The notes under the pieces: generated by a model
The model's input: the letters and a program-made list of their open reading frames with translations, nothing else
What the model was told of the DNA's origin: nothing
The model's database searches: none
Made by a program: the position numbers and the translations under genes
In this document: piece by piece, positions 50,976 to 61,075 of the stretch
Numbering within the stretch: position 1 is the stretch's first letter
Layout of the letters: every line of letters starts with the position of its first letter
Assembly (NCBI RefSeq): GCF_010725055.1
Contig: NZ_BJKB01000006.1
Span: 1-64,000 of the forward strand
DNA from: Gelidibacter japonicus
GTDB taxonomy: Bacteria > Bacteroidota > Bacteroidia > Flavobacteriales > Flavobacteriaceae
DNA length: 64,000 nucleotides
Direction of reading: 5' to 3'

Positions 50976-53330
50976 TTACTTTCTAAATAGGCCTTTCTTC
51001 TGTTTTTGTGGGTTATTTCCATACCCATAGCCATATCCTTCACTTCCGGTTTTTACACCGTTTAGTAACAGGGTCATATTGGGTAACCTTTTTTTCTCAT
51101 ATAATGGTCTTGCAACATGTACTAATTGCCTTTTATCAATATTGTTTGCACTTACAACATAAATAAACATATCGGCATATTTGGAAATAAGCAATGTATC
51201 GCTAACAAGCCCTACAGCAGATGTATCCACGATTATATAATCATATATTTTATCAAAATATTCAAAAAGTTCACCCACTCTGTCACTCATTAATAGTTCT
51301 GATGGATTTGGTGGTAGTGTGCCAGAAGGAATGATGTCAATGAAAGGGTTTTCCTTATTGTGCACAACTATGTCTTGGGGTTTTATGGATTTATCTATAA
51401 TAAAATCTGATAAGCCTTTTTCAATTTTTTCGGATTTATTCAAATAAGCCATTATTTTTGGTATTCTCACGTCAGCTTCAATTAAAAGAACTGATTTCTC
51501 CGAGTATGAGATGGACATGGCAAGATTAGTGCTAGTGTGCGATTTTCCTTCCTGTGCAGTAGTAGAGGTTATAAATAATTTTTTAGAATACCCAGAATTA
51601 CCGGATAACATAAAATCTATATTAGAACGCAAAATTCTAAAAGCCTCAGCCTTGGGTGAATAGTCAATTTGTTTGACTATTTTATTTTTTTTGCTTGTTT
51701 TTGGGATATCACCAATGTACGGAATATCAAGGATTTTAATCAAATCTTCTTTATTGTGGATTTTATTATCCAATAAATTTAATAGATAAATAGAGCCTAT
51801 CGGCACTGCCAATCCAAATAATATAGCGCCAAGATAAGTTAACATTTTGTTTGGTGATACAGGAAGAAACGATGAATAGCCATGGTCAATAATTTTTGCT
51901 TTAGGAGAAAACATACCTAAACTAATTGCGGACTCCTCCCGCTGTTGCAAAAGATAGAGAAATAATGACTCTTTAATACCTTGTTGTCGCTCAATATCCC
52001 TAAATTGTCTTTCTCTTGTGGGAGCAGAGTATAATTGTCCACGAATTCTAGCTCCTTCCCTAGATAAACTGTTAAGTGTTAATTCATTCGTTTTTTTTAA
52101 GCTCTCAAGCGTATTTTCTAGATTATCTTTTAGAGCATTTATTTGATTATCTAAGTTTATGACCGTAGGGTTTATTTCGCTAGAGTTCTTTAAAATACTC
52201 TCTCGTTGTGCGACTAATTCATTATGGGTTCTTGTGACCTGTAAAATAGCTGGATCTTCAATAATATTTGCTGGAAGTAAATCTGAGCTTTTATGTTTTT
52301 CCTTAATTTCCTCCTTTAAATAATCAATTAACTGAATCGTATTTGTGGTTGAGTTAATCCTGTCTTCAGTTATTCTTTCGCTTTCTAAATATAAATTTGC
52401 TTGAGAACCCAGAGCGGTAAGCTTATTCTTTTTTTGAAGCTGTTCGGCTGTAAAATCTACTTCATTCAACTCCTTTGAAACTACTTGGAGACGATTATTG
52501 ATAAAATCAGAGGTAATTTCAATAACTGATTCTTTATCTGCAATAACATCATTGTTGTATTCGTTAATTAAATTGTTGAGAATATCAATAGCTCGTTCAG
52601 GAATATTGTCTTTCAATTCTAATTTTACAACACTCGAACCAGTTTCTGTTGAAACGGCAATTCTTTTTTGGTAATCATCAACTACTTTTCTTACAGGTAC
52701 TATAGATACCCTTAGATTGCTACCTATAATAGGTGCATATTTTCCAATATTTGGAACGATTATAACATCTCCAAATCCAGTTTTAATCTTATCACCAAAA
52801 TTATACGGGTCACCATGAGATTCATCTCTGTCAATTAACGATTTTCCATCATCTTTAAACATTAAGTATTTCGACGGAGAAATAATTTTAATAAAAAGGG
52901 TGGTATCTACGTTGTGTATAATAGAATCGTGTGCGAAAAAATTGAGTTTTAAAGGAGGATTGTTATAAATTTCAAGTTCTTTTATCTGACCTTGTGTATA
53001 ATATTTAATATTCAAATTTAAGTCTTTGACTACATTTTCGATCAACGTTCTTGATTGAATTACTTCAATTTCGTCAAGGATTTTATTTGACCCATTAGCG
53101 AACAATCCTTTACCCGTGATGTCTTCTAAACTTGGTAGTTTTTGAGACTGAGTATCATCCTGAATTTTAATTGTTGCGCTAGCGTTGTATTGATAAGTTT
53201 CGTATCTCAAATAAGAATAAGCCAAGGAAACCGCAATTACAAGACTTAATGATATTATCAACCAATGGGAGGTAATTAGTTCCAATTGTTGCTTTAATTC
53301 GTTATTAGCTGAACTATTTGTCTTTTTCAT
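50976..53330 (-). CDS. Wzc-like polysaccharide co-polymerase and tyrosine kinase
   Basis: 784-residue inner-membrane protein. N-terminal Wzz domain with helices at about 24-42 and near 510, separated by a large periplasmic coiled-coil region. The C-terminal BY-kinase domain has a Walker A TAQEGKSHTS near residue 590, a Walker A' motif LLIEADVRIPK and a Walker B motif YIIVDTSAVG. The C-terminus has a tyrosine-rich run (GYGYGYG) that would be autophosphorylated. It controls chain length and export with the Wza-like protein 13 bases upstream. Confidence 0.95.
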   Translation of the reverse strand: MKKTNSSANNELKQQLELITSHWLIISLSLVIAVSLAYSYLRYETYQYNASATIKIQDDTQSQKLPSLEDITGKGLFANGSNKILDEIEVIQSRTLIENVVKDLNLNIKYYTQGQIKELEIYNNPPLKLNFFAHDSIIHNVDTTLFIKIISPSKYLMFKDDGKSLIDRDESHGDPYNFGDKIKTGFGDVIIVPNIGKYAPIIGSNLRVSIVPVRKVVDDYQKRIAVSTETGSSVVKLELKDNIPERAIDILNNLINEYNNDVIADKESVIEITSDFINNRLQVVSKELNEVDFTAEQLQKKNKLTALGSQANLYLESERITEDRINSTTNTIQLIDYLKEEIKEKHKSSDLLPANIIEDPAILQVTRTHNELVAQRESILKNSSEINPTVINLDNQINALKDNLENTLESLKKTNELTLNSLSREGARIRGQLYSAPTRERQFRDIERQQGIKESLFLYLLQQREESAISLGMFSPKAKIIDHGYSSFLPVSPNKMLTYLGAILFGLAVPIGSIYLLNLLDNKIHNKEDLIKILDIPYIGDIPKTSKKNKIVKQIDYSPKAEAFRILRSNIDFMLSGNSGYSKKLFITSTTAQEGKSHTSTNLAMSISYSEKSVLLIEADVRIPKIMAYLNKSEKIEKGLSDFIIDKSIKPQDIVVHNKENPFIDIIPSGTLPPNPSELLMSDRVGELFEYFDKIYDYIIVDTSAVGLVSDTLLISKYADMFIYVVSANNIDKRQLVHVARPLYEKKRLPNMTLLLNGVKTGSEGYGYGYGNNPQKQKKGLFRK

Positions 53331-53343
53331 TTTTTTAACTAAA

Positions 53344-54117
53344 TTATCTTATCAAGAATACGGCTACAATCGTAGTTAAGGTTCCTATCGCAGAAATTAG
53401 TACAGCATTATTTTGGTTATAATTTGAGGAGCGTATTCTTGCCTTATTTGGTTCAACTACAATTACATCATTCTGCTGTAAATAATAAAGAGGTGAACTA
53501 ACTGAATTTACAGATGTCAAATCAATTTTGGCGAATTTTTTCCTACCATCAACTTCACGGATCAATAGTACATTTTTTCGTTCACCAAAAATGGTCAAAT
53601 CATGAGCCAATCCTAAAGCTTCTGGTAAGGAAATTCGTTCTTTTTGGATTGTAAAAGTGCCCGGGCTTGAAACTTCACCAATTATGGTTACGGTAAAATT
53701 AATAAGTCTAATGTTTACAATAGGATCTTTTGCATAGACACTGATTTTTTCTTTTAGAAAAGCGGTAAGTTCGATTCTAGTCATTCCAGCGATATGCAAA
53801 GTACCCAAAACAGGAAACTCAATATTCCCATTAAAGTCAACCAAATAAGTCTGCATTCTGGTCGCACCTGTGGCACTAACAAGATCTTCACTTTCAGTTA
53901 CGAGTGACAAGTTAAAGGGTTTTGCTGCCAAAGGGTCTGCAGCAGTGACATTAATCGTAAGAATGTCATCCGGTTTATAAACTAGTTGTTCGGGTGTTGA
54001 ATCTATATAACCACCGCTTAAAGGTTCATCTTGAAAATATAAGAGATCTTTACTTGAAGTGCAAGAGGTAACCAATGCTATTGCTATAATTGAAATCGTG
54101 ACAAGACGTGTTTTCAT
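53344..54117 (-). CDS. Wza-like polysaccharide export lipoprotein
   Basis: 257-residue outer-membrane export protein. Signal peptide and lipobox (IALVTSCTSS, Cys at about 19), then the Poly_export domain (about 48-140, KPDDILTINVTAADP) and an SLBB domain (about 140-225, VTIIGEVSSPGTFTIQKERI). A hydrophobic C-terminal helix (about 238-255) would insert into the membrane. Together with the Wzc-like protein it forms the envelope-spanning export channel. Confidence 0.94.
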   Translation of the reverse strand: MKTRLVTISIIAIALVTSCTSSKDLLYFQDEPLSGGYIDSTPEQLVYKPDDILTINVTAADPLAAKPFNLSLVTESEDLVSATGATRMQTYLVDFNGNIEFPVLGTLHIAGMTRIELTAFLKEKISVYAKDPIVNIRLINFTVTIIGEVSSPGTFTIQKERISLPEALGLAHDLTIFGERKNVLLIREVDGRKKFAKIDLTSVNSVSSPLYYLQQNDVIVVEPNKARIRSSNYNQNNAVLISAIGTLTTIVAVFLIR

Positions 54118-54152
54118 GTAAATAGTTTTAAAGATTTAGCTTAAAAATAGGA

Positions 54153-56039
54153 CTATTTTTTAATATCTAAAACTTCATACGTCGAGTTATTAGATATATA
54201 TTCAGGAATTAAAAGTTTTATCGAAGATACTATTTCCAAGGGTTGTGTTAGAGAACTCACAGCAGTTAATTTGTTTATTTGTTTTTCAACACTTTCGATA
54301 TCCACATATCGCGATTTTGCAATCATTATTTTTTCATGATAGGTTTTTGTGGTGTTTTCTCCATCTGCCAAAAGTTCTTCGTAAATCTTTTCCCCTGGCC
54401 TCAAACCAGTGATTTTAATGTCCACATCCTCTGGGTATCTTAAACCAGATAATATGATCATGTTTTTTGCTAGGTTGAAAATTTTAATCGGTTCTCCCAT
54501 ATCGAAAACAAAAATTTCACCTCCATTACCCATGGCTGCAGCCTCTAAAACAAGTTGACAGGCTTCAGGTATAGTCATAAAGTAGCGAGTGATATCCTTA
54601 TGGGTCACTGTTAGAGGCCCACCTTTTTCAATTTGTTTTTTAAATAATGGAATCACAGATCCATTTGATCCTAAGACATTACCAAATCTAGTGGTAATAA
54701 ATTTGGTATGTCCTTTTCCTTTAAGACAGGTCACATAAAGCTCGGCGATGCGTTTAGTCGCTCCCATAACATTTGTTGGGTTGACCGCTTTGTCGGTAGA
54801 GATCAATACAAATTTATCGACACCATGCTTAACAGCCATATCCGCTACGTTTTTAGTGCCTCCAATATTAACACTAACAGCTTCAAAAGGATTGTTTTCC
54901 ATTAATGGTACATGTTTATAAGCAGCAGCGTGGAAAATTACTTTTGGCTTATATTCATTAAGTATTTGATCTACTCTGGTTCTATTGCGAATATCGGCAA
55001 CTATAACCTCTATGTTTTCAAGCCCTTGTTGTCTAAACTCTTGCTGAAGATCATATAATGCCGACTCTGAATTGTCCAAAAGAATTAATTTTTTGTAATT
55101 GTATAAACTGACTTTTCGAGAGATTTCACTGCCTATGGATCCAGCAGCGCCTGTTATAAGAATAATCCTATTCTCATACTCTTCTGTTGGATTGATTATA
55201 GATATGGGATCTCGTCCAAGTAAGTCTTCAATGTTGACATGTTTAATTTGCCCAATACTCAAATCGCCATCGATCCAACTCTGTACAGGAGGGACGATTT
55301 TTACATGAAGTCCCAAATCAAATAAATAACCTGTGATTTGAAGTAACCGTGTTGGATCAATATTCTGAATCGAAACAATGACTTCTTCAACTTTATTTTT
55401 TAAAACAAATTCTGGAGTTACTTTGTCTAAACTATAGACAGTTAAAAGATTTATTTTCTTTCCAACTTTACTCTCATTGTCATCAATAAAGCCTATGACA
55501 ATATAACTGTTTTGAGGATCGTTACTGATGGCTTCGTAAGTTATCATTCCTGAATTACCGGCGCCATATATTAAGACTTTCTTAGTAACGCTAAAATCAT
55601 TGCTTAAAGCATTATAGAGTGACTTTATAAATAACTTAAAGCCAATAAGCAGCAATATGTTCAGCAATAAATGTATATAAATTATGGAGCCAGGAATATC
55701 ATATACATCACTATAACCGAATTTTCGACTGAAAAAGGTCGAAATAATCAAAATTGTGGCTAAAATATTGACGCCAATGATTATATTGATAATGTCTTTA
55801 TACCCTGTAAATCTTACGACCCCCTTATGTGATCTAACAGACAAAAAACTAATCAATGCGGCTATTAGCACAAAGGGAACTTGACGCATCATCAAGTTAA
55901 GATCGAATTCAATCTTAAAATTAAACCTAATAAAATATGCGAAAAATAAACTAACAATTACAATAAATAAATCCAATAGCAATACCAACCATTTGGAGGC
56001 ATACCTATGGGATATTTTATGTAAAAATTTATAAATCAT
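54153..56039 (-). CDS. Membrane-bound UDP-sugar 4,6-dehydratase (WbpM/PglF/FlaA1 type)
   Basis: 628-residue protein with four N-terminal membrane helices (about 15-125), a CoA-binding-like Rossmann domain, and a C-terminal short-chain dehydrogenase domain with TGAAGSIGSE at about 295-304. The catalytic block STDKAVNPTNVMGATKR has Met where soluble enzymes have Tyr, as in PglF and WbpM. It makes a UDP-4-keto-6-deoxy-sugar. The DegT aminotransferase that overlaps its start by 4 bases would then transaminate C4. Confidence 0.95.
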   Translation of the reverse strand: MIYKFLHKISHRYASKWLVLLLDLFIVIVSLFFAYFIRFNFKIEFDLNLMMRQVPFVLIAALISFLSVRSHKGVVRFTGYKDIINIIIGVNILATILIISTFFSRKFGYSDVYDIPGSIIYIHLLLNILLLIGFKLFIKSLYNALSNDFSVTKKVLIYGAGNSGMITYEAISNDPQNSYIVIGFIDDNESKVGKKINLLTVYSLDKVTPEFVLKNKVEEVIVSIQNIDPTRLLQITGYLFDLGLHVKIVPPVQSWIDGDLSIGQIKHVNIEDLLGRDPISIINPTEEYENRIILITGAAGSIGSEISRKVSLYNYKKLILLDNSESALYDLQQEFRQQGLENIEVIVADIRNRTRVDQILNEYKPKVIFHAAAYKHVPLMENNPFEAVSVNIGGTKNVADMAVKHGVDKFVLISTDKAVNPTNVMGATKRIAELYVTCLKGKGHTKFITTRFGNVLGSNGSVIPLFKKQIEKGGPLTVTHKDITRYFMTIPEACQLVLEAAAMGNGGEIFVFDMGEPIKIFNLAKNMIILSGLRYPEDVDIKITGLRPGEKIYEELLADGENTTKTYHEKIMIAKSRYVDIESVEKQINKLTAVSSLTQPLEIVSSIKLLIPEYISNNSTYEVLDIKK

Positions 56040-57160
56040 TTATTAAAATATGTGTTAATGGTTGTGACTACTCTATCGAGTTCAGCATCAGTTAAATTTG
56101 AACCACTTGGCAGACACAGACCTTTTTCAAATAACTCGTCCGAAACACCATTGAGATATCGTGGCGCGTTTTTAAAGACTGGCTGTTGGTGCATTGGTTT
56201 CCATAAGGGCCGGGATTCTATGTTCTCATTTTCTAAAGATAATCTTAAACCTTCTCTAATTGATTTAGATTTCAATAAAATGCAAGACAACCAGCGGTTT
56301 GAAAAACAACCTTCAGGCTCTTGTAAAAATACGATATTATCGTTGTTTTTAAAAACACTTACATAAAACTCATGGTTTGAACGCCGCTTTGCCACGTGGC
56401 TATCTAATACAGTCATTTGCCCACGACCGATTCCTGCAACAATATTGGACATTCTATAATTGTATCCAATTTGTGAATGCAAATAATGTGGCGCATTGTC
56501 TCGTGCCTGTGTAGCCAAGAAAACGGCCTTTTTTTTATTTTTTAAGGTTTTTGAGACTAATGCCCCTCCTCCTGAAGTGGTAATGATTTTATTTCCATTA
56601 AAAGATAAAATGGAAAAATCTCCAAACGTTCCACATTTTCGACCGTTATATTCGCTGCCTAAGGATTCTGCGCTATCTTCAATTACTGGAATTTCATATT
56701 TTAATGCCACTTGATTTATTTCATCAACTTTATAAGGCATACCGTATAAATGTACGGCAATGATAGCTTTGGGCTTAATACCTTTTGAAACTCTATCCTT
56801 GATTGCTATTTCAAGTTGCACAGGGCACATATTCCAAGTCTCTCTTTCACTATCCACAAAGATAGGAGTTGCCCCTTGGTAGACTATAGGATTAGCAGAA
56901 GCGGAAAAAGTTTTACTTTGACAAATAACTTCATCACCCTTTTCGACCCCTAACAATATAAGACTTAGATGTAAGGCGGAGGTTCCAGATGCCAACGCGG
57001 CTACATGACAATCTTCTTTGAGATAAGTTTGTAAATCAAATTCGAAGCCATTTACGTTTGGTCCAAGTGGCGCTACCCAATTAGAGTCAAATGCTTCTTG
57101 TATGTAAGGTAGCTCATTACCACTCATATGTGGTGATGACAGCCAAATTTTCGGTTTCAT
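56036..57160 (-). CDS. DegT/DnrJ/EryC1/StrS aminotransferase (PglE-like)
   Basis: PLP-dependent sugar aminotransferase, 374 residues. The PLP lysine is about residue 190 in FNGNKIITTSGGG. The N-terminus KIWLSSPHMSGNELPYIQEA and GYNYRMSNIVAGIGRGQM are typical of the PglE/LegC group. With the dehydratase it forms a 2-acetamido-4-amino-2,4,6-trideoxy-hexose. Its stop overlaps the dehydratase ATG by 4 bases. Upstream, a short minus-strand frame ends in its ATG. Confidence 0.95.
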   Translation of the reverse strand: MKPKIWLSSPHMSGNELPYIQEAFDSNWVAPLGPNVNGFEFDLQTYLKEDCHVAALASGTSALHLSLILLGVEKGDEVICQSKTFSASANPIVYQGATPIFVDSERETWNMCPVQLEIAIKDRVSKGIKPKAIIAVHLYGMPYKVDEINQVALKYEIPVIEDSAESLGSEYNGRKCGTFGDFSILSFNGNKIITTSGGGALVSKTLKNKKKAVFLATQARDNAPHYLHSQIGYNYRMSNIVAGIGRGQMTVLDSHVAKRRSNHEFYVSVFKNNDNIVFLQEPEGCFSNRWLSCILLKSKSIREGLRLSLENENIESRPLWKPMHQQPVFKNAPRYLNGVSDELFEKGLCLPSGSNLTDAELDRVVTTINTYFNK

Positions 57161-57333
57161 AAGTAAGAATTGTGAAGTAATATATAATTACCATTCAATG
57201 TCATGTCAATATAGGGATCGGGGATACATTCTAAATTATAGTCTAAATATCCGTTAATATCTTCATCACTCCCAATTAAAACGACCAAAAGTAAATATTT
57301 ACGTTTACCTATAGTCAATTTCTGAAAGGTTCT
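57157..57333 (-). pseudogene. Possible gene remnant or small ORF overlapping the aminotransferase start
   Basis: A 58-codon open frame (after a TAG at 57336-57334) ends in TGA overlapping the DegT ATG by 4 bases, the arrangement of a coupled gene. There is no ATG start; TTG at 57318 is the best alternative. The predicted peptide (LTIGKRKYLLLVVLIGSDED near its N-terminus, then INGYLDYNLECIPDPYIDM) is not recognised. It may be the tail of a gene lost where the locus changes direction. Confidence 0.3.
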
Positions 57334-57547
57334 CTACTAATATCTTTTTTAACTACCAATAACTCATGATATAATAGAATTGACTTTAAGGTAAATAAAA
57401 TTAATGCATGGTTTTGGATTTGATCTTCAATATTTTTTAATCTGAATTGTGATTTTATGGTGATTTTGTGAAATATTTTATTTTAACTACATTATATTTA
57501 TCGTCTCTAATTTGTTTTGCAATAAATTAATTCCCTAAATTACAATA
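57334..57547. other. AT-rich divergent spacer of the polysaccharide locus
   Basis: With the adjacent remnant frame this makes a 387-base gap between the minus-strand and plus-strand arms. It should hold the promoters for both, but no full TTTG/TAnnTTTG pair was found. Nothing else was recognised. Confidence 0.5.
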
Positions 57548-58519
57548 ATGAATATCTTAATAACTTCAGCAGGACGCAGAGTTTCTCTTGTGAAATCATT
57601 TCAAAAAGAATTAAAAAACATTGACAGTAAAGGTAAAGTTTATACGACAGATTCGTGCCCATTATTATCAGCTGCTTGCCAAATTTCGGATATGTTTTTT
57701 AAAGCTCCAAGAATTGATGCCTCTGACTATATAGAAAGCCTAATAGAACTTTGTAGAACTCATAATATTAGCTTAATCGTTCCAACCATAGATACCGAAT
57801 TGCTCGATCTTGCAAAAAATAAACTAAGATTTGAGGAACAAGGCGTTAAGGTTGTTATTTCTTCAGTTGAATTTGTCTCTAAATGTAGGGATAAAAGACT
57901 GATCCATAAATTTTTTGTAGATCATAATGTGAATGTAGCCGAAGAATATTCCAAACATAATTTCAGCTTACCACTATTTATAAAACCAAGGGATGGAAGT
58001 AGGAGTGTAGATACTTTTCTGATTCGTTCTAAAGATGATTTAACTGAATATCATTTTAACAATAAAAAGCTAATGTTCTTAGAATACTTGGATCATGAAG
58101 AATATGATGAATTTACATGTGATTTGTATTATTGTAAAAATCATAAGTTAAAATGTGCGGTACCTCGCAAAAGGATTGAGGTTAGAGACGGAGAAGTTTA
58201 TAAAGCATTGACTATGAATAATGCATTGGTTCCTTATATAAAAAACAATTTAGATTATATTGAGGGTGCTATAGGGTGTCTCACGGCCCAGTTTTTCTTG
58301 CACAAAAAAGATGACACAAAGATTTACGGGATTGAAATTAATCCTCGATTTGGTGGAGGATATCCCTTGTCTTATTTGTCAGGAGCCAATTTCACGAAAT
58401 GGATTATTGAGGAATATTTATTAGAAAAGGAGATTGGAGAAAAATTCGAAGTTTGGGAAAATAATTTGTTAATGATTCGTTATGATGATGAAATCTTAGT
58501 TCATGGATATAAAGATTGA
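57548..58519 (+). CDS. ATP-grasp ligase of the polysaccharide locus
   Basis: 323-residue ATP-grasp enzyme of the CarB/PylC-like type. The N-terminal Rossmann-like unit begins MNILITSAGRRVSLVKSF, and the ATP-grasp domain (about 105-300) has FIKPRDGSRSVDTF and EINPRFGGGYPLSY. It would join a carboxylate to an amine or similar, using ATP; a plausible role is attaching an amino acid to a sugar amine (inference). The stop overlaps the HAD gene by 17 bases. Confidence 0.9.
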   Translation: MNILITSAGRRVSLVKSFQKELKNIDSKGKVYTTDSCPLLSAACQISDMFFKAPRIDASDYIESLIELCRTHNISLIVPTIDTELLDLAKNKLRFEEQGVKVVISSVEFVSKCRDKRLIHKFFVDHNVNVAEEYSKHNFSLPLFIKPRDGSRSVDTFLIRSKDDLTEYHFNNKKLMFLEYLDHEEYDEFTCDLYYCKNHKLKCAVPRKRIEVRDGEVYKALTMNNALVPYIKNNLDYIEGAIGCLTAQFFLHKKDDTKIYGIEINPRFGGGYPLSYLSGANFTKWIIEEYLLEKEIGEKFEVWENNLLMIRYDDEILVHGYKD

Positions 58520-59159
58520 TTTTAATACCGTTGTTGTTTTTGACTTAGACGACACATTATATAACGAATTAGATTATTTGAAATCAGCATATCAATCAAT
58601 TGCTTTGTCTTTGGAACCGAATAATTGGAAAGTGTTATATTCAAAGATGTTTTCTTTATACAGATGCAGATTCAATGTTTTTGAATTTGTTGCGAATTCT
58701 TATAATAAAGAAGTTGAAGATTTAGTTGATATGTACCGAAACCACGATCCAGACATTCGGTTGTTTGAGGGTGTATTGGATGTCTTTGATGCTATAAAAT
58801 CAAAGAATGGTAAGATTGGAATAATTACCGATGGTAGATCAAAGACCCAAAGAGCAAAAATTGATAGTTTAGGAATATTGGAATATATAGATAGTATTAT
58901 TATTTCTGAAGAAATTGGATCAGACAAGCCGTGTATAACCAATTATAAAGCTATCGAAAACTCGATATCTGGCAAAATTTACTATTATGTAGCTGATAAT
59001 TTAAAAAAAGACTTTATCGCTCCAAATAGTTTAGGCTGGTACAGTGTAGCCTTAATTGATAATGGTAAGAACATACATTATGATTCTCATAAATACTTGG
59101 ATGATCGTTGCTTACCCAACGAATTAATCATTGATTTCAGAGATATAAAAATTATTTGA
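58503..59159 (+). CDS. HAD-family phosphatase
   Basis: 218-residue haloacid dehalogenase-like hydrolase. Motif I is VVVFDLDDTLYN (about 9-20), motif II is IITDGRSKTQ (about 108-117), and motifs III/IV are in EEIGSDKPCIT and YYVADNLKKDFI. The 17-base overlap with the ATP-grasp gene suggests tight coupling, as if the two act on the same intermediate. The phosphorylated substrate is unknown. Confidence 0.9.
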   Translation: MDIKIDFNTVVVFDLDDTLYNELDYLKSAYQSIALSLEPNNWKVLYSKMFSLYRCRFNVFEFVANSYNKEVEDLVDMYRNHDPDIRLFEGVLDVFDAIKSKNGKIGIITDGRSKTQRAKIDSLGILEYIDSIIISEEIGSDKPCITNYKAIENSISGKIYYYVADNLKKDFIAPNSLGWYSVALIDNGKNIHYDSHKYLDDRCLPNELIIDFRDIKII

Positions 59160-59544
59160 TTTTTAAAGAAGTCTTAAATTTTTGAAATATCTCTCTATTT
59201 CCGGTAAATTAAATACAAGAATTATCTTAGTTGTAAAGCATAAAATAAATTAGAATAAATATTCATAGGGTATAGTGTAATTCAACTACTAATACGCCTT
59301 CTAGACCTATTAATAATTATTTTCCAGTTTATTTTTTAATATTTGTTCTAATTAACTCCTTAAAATTTATTAATGGCAACAATTTAAAGCCGCTGATACC
59401 TATTTGTTAATTTGTAAAATTAAAACATGCCACATTCCTCAATTCCATGAAACATTATTTTGAATAGATTTCAAATAATGTTTTTTACTCCTGCAATTTA
59501 TTCTGAGATTTACACACTTCGCTAAAAATCTACTATATTAAAAA
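59160..59544. other. AT-rich spacer before the flippase gene
   Basis: 385 bases with no supported ORF. The only structure is a hairpin terminator near its right end. Confidence 0.55.
59450..59486 (+). terminator. Likely terminator before the flippase gene
   Basis: AAACATTATTT(T)GAA pairs with TTCAAATAATGTTT around a 6-nt loop with one bulge, followed by a T run. It would end transcripts from the ATP-grasp/HAD pair about 290 bases upstream. Confidence 0.6.
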
Positions 59545-60888
59545 ATGGGAATTTTTTATTTAAATAATTTAAAAAATAGGATTCGATTGCTTCTTCGCAA
59601 CCCTTTAATGAAAAGTATGGTTACAGTCGCAGTAATCACGTTTATTATTAAAGCAATTGCGTTTTATAAAGAAACAATTATTGCAGGGAGTTTTGGATTA
59701 TCTGAAATATTGGATACATTTCTTGTGGCGGTCCTTGTCCCTACATTTATTCAGAGCGTTTTCTTAAACTCTCTTAAGCACTTGTTTATTCCAAATTATA
59801 TCGCTGAAATTAAAAGTGGCCATGACAGATCTGGTTTTCAGGCAATTGTTTTCTTAATGACATTAGGGATTTCTCTATTATCTATTCTGTTAGCTTTTTT
59901 AACTACAGACTTATTTTTACAATTTATCTTTCCTAATCATACGGAAATCTATTATCAATTAGTAAAAGATCAGCTCTATATAATTTTACCTTGTTTGGTT
60001 TTTTGGGGTTTTTCAACGGTCTTAACTGGTTTATTGGAAGTAGAGAATAAATTTTTGATTTCGACCATATCCGAAATATTCCCTTTAATTACAATGATTG
60101 TTTTTCTTCTTTATTTAAAGGATGATATAGGTAATCTTGTTCTAGCATACGGAACATTAGCTGGAAGTGTTTTGGGCTTTATTTTTCTTCTTTTTTTTAC
60201 CATTAAAGGTAATAATCTATTAATTAGTCGACCTGTTTTGAACAACAACTCAAAACTAATGTTAAGACAGTTACCTCCTAAAATCACCTCTAGTTTTCTC
60301 TCTGCAATGAATAAATTTATTGATCAATTTTTTGCTGGACAGCTAGTTGTGGGTTCAATCGCCGCTTTGAATTACGGGAATAGAGTTCCAGCGTTTGGAG
60401 TAACTATAGTAATCATGGCCCTCGGTAGTGTTCTGCTTCCTCATTTTTCTCGACTCGTAAATGAGGATTTAAAATCTGCATACAAACAGTTATTTTATAT
60501 TTTAAAATTAGTTCTTGGCATTGGAATTGTTTTTGTTGTCATAGCCATTTTTATGTCAGATTTTATAATTGAATTGTGGCTTGAAAGAGATGAGTTTACC
60601 CACGCGGATACATTAAAGGTTTCTGCGATACAGCAAATAATGCTGGCAAATGTGCCATTTTATCTATGCACACTTATAATTGTCAAGTTTTTAACTAGTA
60701 TTAATGAAAATAAATTTATGGCGTGGATATCGTTAATTAACCTTACCGTAAATATCATTTTAAATTTTATATTGATAGAATATTACGGAGTTTATGGCCT
60801 TGCTTTAAGCACAACATTGGTTTTAACCATAAGTAGCTGTTTTTATTTCGGATATACTTATAAATTATATAGAAAGTTAAACTTATAA
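59545..60888 (+). CDS. MurJ/MviN-family lipid-linked glycan flippase
   Basis: 447-residue MATE/MOP-superfamily protein with about 12 membrane helices. FIDQFFAGQLVVGSIAALNY (about 261-280) is the MurJ/MviN family hallmark. It probably flips the lipid-linked repeat unit in place of Wzx, since it lies in an EPS locus and not near peptidoglycan genes. I cannot exclude that it is a second MurJ. A start at the ATG of MGIFYLNNL is assumed. Confidence 0.9.
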   Translation: MGIFYLNNLKNRIRLLLRNPLMKSMVTVAVITFIIKAIAFYKETIIAGSFGLSEILDTFLVAVLVPTFIQSVFLNSLKHLFIPNYIAEIKSGHDRSGFQAIVFLMTLGISLLSILLAFLTTDLFLQFIFPNHTEIYYQLVKDQLYIILPCLVFWGFSTVLTGLLEVENKFLISTISEIFPLITMIVFLLYLKDDIGNLVLAYGTLAGSVLGFIFLLFFTIKGNNLLISRPVLNNNSKLMLRQLPPKITSSFLSAMNKFIDQFFAGQLVVGSIAALNYGNRVPAFGVTIVIMALGSVLLPHFSRLVNEDLKSAYKQLFYILKLVLGIGIVFVVIAIFMSDFIIELWLERDEFTHADTLKVSAIQQIMLANVPFYLCTLIIVKFLTSINENKFMAWISLINLTVNIILNFILIEYYGVYGLALSTTLVLTISSCFYFGYTYKLYRKLNL

Positions 60889-61075
60889 AATAATTTTTCA
60901 ATTAGAGTAGTTCGTTTAATTTCAGGTGTAAAATCAGCTTATAGGTCAATATATACAATGTTTAACTTTTTATAGCGCTAATTCTTAGAAGGTAGGACCC
61001 TTATAGTTGCATTATAAACTATAAGTTAGCATACATATTATAAGGAAATTAGTTGTAGTAAACAATATTTAAAAA

